A stretch of DNA of 64,000 nt, from the NCBI GenBank assembly GCA_014058105.1, contig JACGCM010001504.1:55500-119499 (forward strand), written 5' to 3'. Origin of the DNA: Kingdonia uniflora (Eukaryota; Streptophyta; Magnoliopsida; Ranunculales; Circaeasteraceae). Of this stretch, positions 56,178 through 64,000 are shown one piece after another (positions within the stretch are counted from its first letter, which is position 1; the number at the start of each line of letters is the position of its first letter). A model generated the notes under the pieces. That model had not been told where the DNA came from, searched no databases, and worked only from the letters and a program-made list of their open reading frames with translations. A program made the position numbers and the translations under genes.

Positions 56178-59100
56178 GTTGGGTTTTATCAAGATATCGA
56201 CCTGGTAAGTGGTAATAACCGTAAGGGCATCTTTGTTAAACCTGTTTAATCTTAACAGTTCATCATGGCTCGAAGTCCCCCGGCCCCCGGGAATGAATTA
56301 GGGCTATTTTTTCTAATTTATACAGGTTACGTCACACTAGTACACTTTCAAAACCAGTTCGCCTTCCTTTTTCAGAAAATTTTGTGGGAAAGAAGACTAA
56401 TTCTACGGTTAGAAATTATAAACCTCCAACCATGGCCTCAGGTCCGGTGGCTAACATCAACCATCTCCTAAACCACCAACTCCACCAAACCATGTCAATC
56501 CCAGATCTAATCTCTCAATTCATATCTGCCAACTAAAATGTTTCACAATTGAAGACTACTCCTTTCCGTATGGGTGATCCTTCAGTCTCAGTTGATGCAA
56601 TGAACATTCCAAAAATTATGGTTGAGAAATCAAATGTGGGGAACCCCAATCAGTTTCCCCATACCAATTCTTAAAAACCAGATTAGAGAAAACAGAGTTC
56701 TTCAATCTGGGAGGAACACGAGACCTGCCGAGAGAGATAGAATTAACAAAACAACTAAACCTCTCTGTGTCACAACAGGTGAGTAGTTCTGGACATCTTC
56801 AAATCAGTTCTTGTCTGTATCCAACAAGCAATTTTGAAAATGAACACCCCAATTTGAATGATGCTGATAAGATTGGAGAGGGAGCTGGTTCTTATTATCT
56901 ATAAAAGCTAGTTAAGATTGTGGAATGTAGCGATTTCTGCCTACTACTTGTCTTACAAAGTGCCTGAATGCTACTGTAATAAAGGGGGTGTCTTTAAAGG
57001 CTCCCATAAGATACCTGCATCCAGCATCTTGTCAAACAGTGGTTCCTCAAGCTCTGAATGACCTGGTAAGTTGTTTTGATGATAAAACTGTGACTCCTGA
57101 TGCTAGTAGGACTGACCCCCCTTACTAATCGTGATCAATCTTAACCCTTGACCCAGCCCCATCTGCTCTAGCAGCAACCTAATACCATCACCAACCAATG
57201 CATTATCCCTGCTAGCAAACCTGAGAATAGCATAATCCCCTTCTCCATTTAACAGATATCCTCACCTGAGACATCCATTAACTCCTCTGGCCAAAATACA
57301 CCAATCTTTCAACCACCTAGCTGATCGTCCAACCACCCCTCAAATCAACCTCACTGCTCAACCATTCTACCCTAATAGGCGTATCAAGGGCAACAATGAA
57401 TTCCCCCCTACACACACACGTCTCTCTCTAAATAAATTCCCACCACTTCTCACCAACCCTTGCCTTAGTCCGAATAATATCACTAACAACCAAACTGCCA
57501 GTGCTCAAACTACCAAATGTTGGGTCCAAGAGAACCATCTAAAGCAAGGGACAAGACCAAATTACCTATTTTCCTCCTACAATCATCAATGGCAATGCCT
57601 ATGTCACAGTTTCTCAATCTGAACTTAAGGAGAGGAACCGTGCCTGTGAAATGAACAATGCATTGGAAAAACTGTCCTACACTTTGTTAAAGAGCCTCAC
57701 CAAACTTTGGGCCCTGAACGGAGATTTTGAAATGACAACTCAAGGATTGAACTCTACTTCTTCAAATTTGCTAATGAAGAAGATAGGGAGAAGGTGTTAG
57801 AGATGAGACAACATATAGCTAGCAGAGCCTTGTTTATTAGAGCGTGGAAACCATTTATGGAGATTCCTTGAGCTCAAATCCTTTCCCATGTGGTTTGCTT
57901 TGAAAAATATCCCCGTTAACATGAGGAACACAGATGGAATTAGTAGGATTGGTAGCCATGTGGGCATGGCCTTGAAGAACATCCAAACAAGTCTTTTGCC
58001 AAAGTCCGTGTTGATGAGGAGGCCTCTAAAAAAATGCCTGGAACCATATGCCTAATTTATGATTCTGCTAAGGTTTACACTATATTTGCAGGATACTTTG
58101 TTCCAATTAAATGCTTACAGTGTGCTATTTTTGGTCATACAAACCACACTTGCCTTAGAGCTCCAAAACCCAAGAACGCCAGTAACAATAGACATCAAGA
58201 ACAGCTTTGAAATAAAACGAAAAGGAGATGAAGCACCAGATAACTCGGATGTTTGCAAAACTAATGATGGGAAATCCAAGGAATATTCTAGTATCAACTC
58301 AAGTCAGGAATAAAATCCTAATCACAACCAAAACTGTAACAGTGAAGAAGTGTGGGAGATACCCAAACAAAAGAAGACCGACAATCAATAAAAACATAAC
58401 CAAAATACCACCATCATTACTAATGTACCAATTGATCACTTGAGTGGGACCGTGGAAGGAGATACTGAGTAATAAACCACTGAGCTGATATAAACCCTGC
58501 AAGAACCAAGTTTAGTAACATACAAGATCAAACTCCTCAAACACTGACCAACCTCAAGATTCAAGCCAACCAACTCAAGATATTGACCTCTAAAGTCTAA
58601 ACCCTACAGGGCCTAGAATGATGGGGATACTGAAGTGTCTGCAAGTGCCTTAAAAGAGCTAAAAAGAAAGTTAGGGACATTGAAAAGAAAAGAACAGATG
58701 ATGTAGAGCCTCCTCTAAAATGAAATACACTCTAAAACAAGGAGAATCTCAGAGGTCCTAGTACAATACCCCTAGTGGGAGCAGTACCAATAATACCAAA
58801 TTATCCTGATTATTGGAGTGTCATTGGAGCAGTGGGAAGTGTGTGAGGCAGCTAAACACCGGTTAAAAATGCACAAATTTCTTTGAGGGGGTTACTCTTA
58901 ACTTTATTAGATTTCTCTTCAGGATGGTGGGAGCAGAAGAACCCCTAATTTTTTATGTGGGGGTGGGGGGTTAACTTTCCTCATGGGACAGTTTCCCAAG
59001 AGTGCATATCTGATGAATATGAGGCATTGTAAGAAAGTAACTATGTTACCTTAAGGGTTCCCTTGGCGGTTACTGTGAGATCTGGGCAACCTTTAGCCCA

Positions 59101-60731
59101 TTGATCTAAGACTAACCATAAGGGAATCTTAGCCCTTTCTAGGCGCTATACCTCTGAGTGTGTGTTATCTCTCATGGTCTACCTAGTTTTTGGCAGGTTA
59201 TTTTTAGATAACTTCTCTTCTCCTGGGACAATTTCCCAGGAATGCCATTCCTTAGAGTCTAGAGTTGGTAAGAGAGTTGTTTCAGTTAGAGAAAGGTTTC
59301 CTTGGTTGTCACTTTGAGGGTGAGATTCTGTGCTTACCAGAATACCACCCACACTAAGACTACAACCAAAGATACCCTACTTCTTTGTAACCATTACATC
59401 AAGGAGTGCTTCAGGGGTTACTCTTATTTTGCGATTATTGCAGGTCATGGCAATCCCCACATCCTCACCCTTGCCCCCTAGTGTTGGTGCTTTAATTCTA
59501 GATATTTCAAGTTTACAGCTAATGTGCTTGTATGATATGAGACTGCTCTTAACCTGAAGGAAGGACACCAACGGGTACCAGTTTCAAGTTTCAAAAGCAG
59601 TACCAAACAAACAGTTTCCAAATGTCAAAAAACTTTTCAAAATAGCTTGTTGAACAGCAGGGGCTTAAATGAAATTCTCAAACAAAAGGATATTAGCTCC
59701 TTAATTAGCAAGTACAAATTTGATATCTTGGGCCCAGTGGAGAATAAGGTGCAGCAGTACCACCAAACTACGGTCCAAAATGAAGGCTTTCCATCGTGGA
59801 AAATCATAGATAACTAACTTAAGTGAATTGGGGAGAATTTGGTTATGTTTTGATCCTAAGCATGCTCCTGTTGTTCTGATTCACAAAAATAAACAAATCA
59901 TTTCTGTTCAAGCCACCTCAAATACAGGTACGTTTATTTTTTTCCATTGTGTATGGCCGCAATGAAGGGCTACTCGATCTGAAGCAACCTTCTGTAACGT
60001 TCTGTAAACTGGAGTGTTTGACCATGCTCCAATGGTTTTAGTCTCTGCCATACTCGATCTGGAGTCCCCATTCAATTTATATTCTTTAACTGGTGGGATG
60101 AGGAACCTGAGTTCTTGGCTGTGGTTAAAGAAGCCTAGGATGAGAAGATTGATGGAACTCCTCTGTATGTTCTTATATGAAAGTAAAGAATGTCAGGCAA
60201 AGCTTAAAGGTTAGATTAAGGAAAAGAAGGGTGGTGTACGTAGTAGTCATCTTAGCTAAGAACCAAATGGAGATTGCTCAAACAGTGATTTAACTTGATC
60301 CCTTCACCCTACACTGATAGAGATGTAAGAAAAGGAGCCAAGAATTATGCCCACTATGCCAGAGTGGAGGAGTTTACTGCTAGGCTTAACTTTTGGTGAT
60401 CATATTACCATTTATTTCCAAAAATACACAGGAAGATTATAAAGAGAATTAGTGGCCTTACTGATGCTAATGGCAATGTTAATGAAGATGCAGATGCCAT
60501 TAGGAGAGGGGTGTCTCCTAGTTCACAGGTATATATAGCACTGCCCACTCTCAAAACTACCAGCCTGGAACTCTTGCTCAACTACAGGATTACAAGGGGC
60601 TCGGTGGAAGGATCAAATGGCCTACAAGCTCAGGTGGTTAATGAAATTATTAAGGCTCTCTCCGGCATTGGTGAGATTAAAGTTTCTGGCCAGATGGGTT
60701 CACTTCTATTTTCTTAAAAAAAAAAAAAAAA
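56178..60731 (+). mobile_element. LINE copy B (L1-type) in the CSN8 intron
   Basis: The 5' part matches LINE copy A. ORF1-like coding lies at about 57715-58180: a DUF4283-type region ('FFKFANEEDREKVLEMRQHI') and the zinc knuckle 'KCLQCAIFGHTNHTC'. The endonuclease start lies at about 59645-60090 ('LNSRGLNEILKQKD', 'VENKVQQYHQTTV'). A shifted segment at 60180-60700 precedes the missing reverse transcriptase core. The A-run 60716-60731 is the tail. Stops and frameshifts are abundant, and most of the reverse transcriptase is deleted. Orientation is opposite to CSN8. The left limit is approximate. Confidence 0.8.
58059..58313 (+). pseudogene. LINE ORF1 zinc-knuckle segment
   Basis: The open frame contains Cys-X2-Cys-X4-His-X4-Cys (KCLQCAIFGHTNHTC), typical of plant LINE ORF1 proteins that bind RNA, then a Lys/Asn-rich tail. 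The preceding DUF4283-like part is in another frame. The minus-strand ORFs here are shadows. Confidence 0.7.
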
Positions 60732-60732
60732 C

Positions 60733-61066
60733 TTGGCTTGTGGTTGGGAAAGATTTTGTTAAAACCATTCTTAATTTCTTAAGACAAGTAAAATGCTAAA
60801 AACTATAAAGGATATTGCCATCACTCTTGTTCTTAAAATGAACACACACACACACACACCCCTCCCTTGGCTTGTGGTTGGGAAAGATTTGTTAAAACCA
60901 TTCTTAATGTCTTAATTTCTTAAGACAAGTAAAAAAAATGGCTTGTGGTTGGGAAAGATTTTGTTAAAACCATTCTTAATTTCTTAAGACAAGTAAAATG
61001 CTAAAACTATAAAGGATATTGCCATCACTCTTGTTCTTAAATGAACACACACACACACACACACCT
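60733..61066. repeat. Threefold tandem repeat with (AC)n tracts
   Basis: 'ttggcttgtggttgggaaag' occurs at 60733, 60867 and, one base shorter, 60939, followed by 'ccattcttaat' and 'tcttaagacaagtaaa'. The first and third units also share 'aaaggatattgccatcactc' and end in (AC)n (about 60842-60859 and 61045-61065). It directly follows the LINE tail, in the CSN8 intron. Confidence 0.85.
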
Positions 61067-61628
61067 CCTTCTTTCTGTGAGTGACTTTAGACCTTTTCTT
61101 GTTTTGTAATGTGGTTTGTAAGTGCGTCTCAAAATGTTGTTTAAGGATGAAGAAGTGATTGGTGATCTTATAAGTCCTAACCAATGTGATTTTGCTTCAG
61201 GAAGCCGTGCAGAGCGCATGTACATACAACTGGTTTCAAGTAAAAGTCGATATGCTCACTCTCTAGAGGCAAGAACGATCTAGAGCCTTTATCAAATTGA
61301 CACTGTTGAGCAACAACAAAAGCCAAAGTTGTATTTATTTTTCGAGGATCCGAGTGTGAAAAAATTTTAAAATTAATTTAGCCCTCCAACTTTTAGTAGT
61401 TTTTTAGTCCACTTAAGATAGTCTTATTAGGCAAAACAAAACATTAAGCCGATATTAAATCTATGAATAAAAGGGGGAATGCAAATACTTGATAAAAATG
61501 CCAGGTTACTAAAATATAGTCTCTTCTTTACATAATTAAGTAAAGGTTACCTAAAATATAGTCACTTCCTATATAATTAGGTAACTTCTTAGTCTATAGT
61601 TGTTTAATTCAAAGCTGGAGAAACTTAC

Positions 61629-61733
61629 AGGTGATGGCATCCTCCCTGTTCATCATCCCAGAGAGCTGTGTCTTCTATGCTTATTGTTGAATATGCAGAT
61701 ACCAGTAGCTCGAACATCTTTTGGTGTAGAGCT
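61629..61733 (-). pseudogene. CSN8: Penultimate exon of CSN8, frameshifted
   Basis: Bounded by acceptor TTTTGCAG (61734 onward) and donor GTAAGT (61628-61623) on the minus strand. Codons spell 'LYTK', then after a one-base loss 'MFELLVSAYSTISIEDTAL', then after further indels 'REDAIT', the segment that precedes the last exon in CSN8. It pairs with 55619-55761 across an intron of 5.87 kb filled by the LINE and the tandem repeat. The indels indicate a pseudogene. Confidence 0.72.
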
Positions 61734-62800
61734 CTGCAAAAGTAGAAAATGGCCAAATATTCTTGTCAAACAACTCTCTAACTTGGAGTAATTTATGGTA
61801 GACGCATCTTTTAAACTATTTTCAAATAAATTTCTATACTCCAAAGAAAGTTGTGGACTAGATAAAAAAAAAAATTATTTGCATGATGTATACGTGATGA
61901 ATGTCCTACAAAGTATGAGGAGAAATAGTAGTTACAATACACAACTTGTATCGACGCACTTGGCTGATTTTTCTCTACAGAGACTGTGTGACATAATTTT
62001 TTAATCTTCAAAATTTGAAGCCTTCATTTTAAACTTTCCTTCAAAAATCTATTTTTTCTTCCAAAACTAAATAAAAAAAAATAATATTCATCATACCACT
62101 ATTGACATGGGAAAAACAAAGATCTATGTGTGGTTAAGGAGCTAACCATGAAGTTACAAATAGATGGCAGTATGGGTCGATTAGTCCAAGGCACTTTTTA
62201 GTTGGTTCCACGTTCAAAACGTATCTGTTAAATACTACGTGCGCAGAAGTAAATAAACTAATCAAGCATTCTCTTTTAAATTAAAATCTCTACTACAAGC
62301 TCTCTCTCTCTAAGTTCTCTCTACCCAACTAGGTTCTACTTTGATCTCACAAACTCAACCTCTCTCTCTCCTACTAACCCTTGACCCTATTATAGAAGAA
62401 GCGCCTTAACGTTCTAAAATACTACCTAATTAATTAAGAAACTAATCTAAAAAGAATATTGCAAGAATAGGAAACATATAAATATGGGTCCCATGAAGTG
62501 TGCCAAATTGGAGATGCGGAGACATGCACGATTCCTATCAACTTTCCCCTTCTTTCAAGAGTTCGATCACGAACTCAGGCGAGAAAATCAGAAGTTGTCA
62601 ACATGAAACCGAAAGTGCATGTGAAAGCTCGGGAGACGTCCATGATTTTACCGTAACTTGCTCGTATACCCTTTGGAGGTTGTAACGCATCATCTCGAAG
62701 CTCTTTTTGCTTCATTGTATTACCAACTGCCGACACGATACATTGTACTTGGAGTTGCCAAGACTTCAAACCCATACAGTCGAAAGAACGAACCATAAAC
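61734..62800. other. Unassigned sequence
   Basis: No earlier CSN8 exon is seen. A CT-rich stretch (about 62300-62380, 'ctctctctctctaagttctc') and a cluster 'ggagatgcggagacatgcac' at 62509-62528 resemble LTR-element 5' regions but cannot be assigned. Confidence 0.3.
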
Positions 62801-62801
62801 T

Positions 62802-62886
62802 TTATCCAATATGGGTCAACATATAAAGTTGTTGTCGGTACACCTTATCCAATATGGTCAACATATAAAGTTGTTGTCGGTACACC
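62802..62886. repeat. Tandem duplication, 43-bp unit
   Basis: 'ttatccaatatgggtcaaca...ggtacacc' (62802-62844) is repeated at 62845-62886 with one base missing. Confidence 0.9.
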
Positions 62887-62945
62887 TTACTACTTTAAAA
62901 TTTACTCCCTCCTGGTTCCATATGTGCCTCTGCTTATAACCAAAA

Positions 62946-63960
62946 CTATCTCCCTTGGGGGTGCTCCGGACGAAGAATGAATTTCTTGACTCCACTGCTG
63001 TGTGGCACGGGGATCGTAACTACTGCTGGAGTGGTCAAGCTGGCACTAGCTTGGTTTTGTTCAAGTTGAACTGCCGGAGTTGCTTTGGTAACATAATTGT
63101 TTGACTTGTTTATTAAGTTGGTGCTGGCTCGGCTAGGCGTGCTCACTGCTGGAGCTGGTAACTAAAATTTGGCTTAACACATGCCTAGCACGTGTTGCTC
63201 CTATCTCTTTTACCTTTCTTCTTCCCCGCGAATCAGCAACTTGCTTCATCGCTAAACAATCTTTAATGACATGTTGACCACACGTTGACGTGGTTGGACC
63301 TGTTTGGACGGCCTTGGCTGCTAGAAAAATCTGGTATAGCTTGGGCAGCACATGTTGACCACACGTTTGCCTTCCTTTTTCTCACGACCTGGCTTCTTCG
63401 CCCTACGCAACCTGCAAAATCAACGACCTCTCCATTGAATCCGATCGTGCTTCCAATCCCAAGAATGGGACGGTCCCCCTGAACATCGGTGATTAAACCG
63501 GTGAATCCTTCATCCTCTTTCCAAGGTTTCCTCGATGTGGTGGTGTTTTCTTTCGATTGTAACTTTTGATTGGTAACTTTGATCAAGTGGACTTCGCGCA
63601 CCATAATCGTGACCCCTTCGTAGGACCATGGCCGTGAACTCTCCAACGCGTCTTCGCCTACCCCACCCACGAAATCAGCCGCACAGAGAACCCTCTCTCT
63701 TCGTCGGTACATCGTGATGGTTAATCTTCAAGCCATCTATATCGGTTTCAAAAAAAATACTCGTCTGAAACCATCTTTCTGATATTAGAGTTCTCAAGCA
63801 TCTGAAATGCATCCCTTGTCAATCTCATTTTGAACATAAAATATTTGCGATCCATGAAGATTCGGAATTCATACTTCATTGGCTTTTCTCCACTTTGTCC
63901 TTTTCTAATCTTTGTTCTATCCAAATTTCTATGTAGTCTTCTACCTTGCAGTCTTTTCAC
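62946..63960 (-). other. Minus-strand open frames of unknown, possibly element-derived, protein
   Basis: Minus-strand frames at 63960-63748, 63712-63263 and 63146-62946 follow one another with stops or frame changes between. The first (basic; 'YEFRIFMDRKYFMFKMRLTR') slightly resembles DUF4283-like domains of plant element proteins. The second is Gly/Arg-rich with no known motif, and the third is Ser/Thr/Pro-rich. A word 'catgttgaccacacgtt' occurs twice (about 63270 and 63351). I do not recognise the gene; a decayed retroelement ORF is my best guess. Confidence 0.3.
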
Positions 63961-64000
63961 ACCCGAACTTGTCCCATAATCCTTCTAAATCTTCTTGGCT

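Overview
The window is nuclear DNA of a flowering plant, most likely a eudicot. It is AT-rich, its genes have introns with GT/AG splice sites, and the recognisable genes belong to plant families: ASR, TOC1/PRR1, a GH35 beta-galactosidase, TTL and CSN8. Most of it is nested transposable elements and gene debris. The only genes that look intact are two or three small ASR (abscisic acid, stress, ripening) genes on the minus strand at 17.3-17.8, 19.4-19.9 and 47.3-47.8 kb.

Layout. 1-0.48 kb: piece of an LTR. 2.47-5.13 kb: small non-autonomous LTR element with a near-perfect target duplication. 5.15-6.16 kb: debris of a membrane-protein gene. 6,252-16,408: a 10.16-kb element with Helitron termini (5' TCTATACTA, 3' hairpin plus CTAGT) sitting exactly between A and T. 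It carries a TOC1/PRR1 retrocopy with its own target duplication and A-rich tail, eight exons of a beta-galactosidase gene and polyubiquitin debris. Its unoccupied target appears twice in this window, at 18,672/18,673 and 46,587/46,588, because the host sequence was a flank of the repeated ASR block. 16.4-20.2 kb: ASR blocks 1 and 2, with a MITE and a SINE. 21.1-26.1 kb: an old LINE split by a PIF/Harbinger-like element (TAA duplication) that carries a plant mobile domain (PMD) gene remnant and a Myb/trihelix-like ORF1 remnant. 26.1-33.8 kb: a Ty3/gypsy element containing a younger member of the same family (5-bp duplication AGTAC). 34.4-38.9 kb: decayed Ty1/copia element. 39.57-40.0 kb: G/C-rich TIR element. 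41.3-44.8 kb: TTL fragment, a second copia remnant with its 3' LTR, and an inverted solo LTR. 45.6-47.9 kb: ASR block 3. 47.96-54.28 kb: a segment bounded by 19-bp inverted repeats that contains a 3.2-kb LTR element (duplication GTATG) full of tandem repeats. 55.6-61.7 kb: two exons of a decayed COP9 signalosome subunit 8 (CSN8) gene, with a LINE in the intron between them. 61.7-64 kb: unidentified, probably element-derived.

The ASR genes are the functional theme. Blocks 1 and 2 share upstream sequence with G-box/ABRE sites (CACGTGTC) about 290 bp before the ATG. ASR3 has a different promoter with a TATA box. Comparing the three blocks gives internal evidence for the Helitron, SINE, MITE and deletion events. 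All calls come from reading the sequence without database searches; boundaries marked approximate are uncertain.
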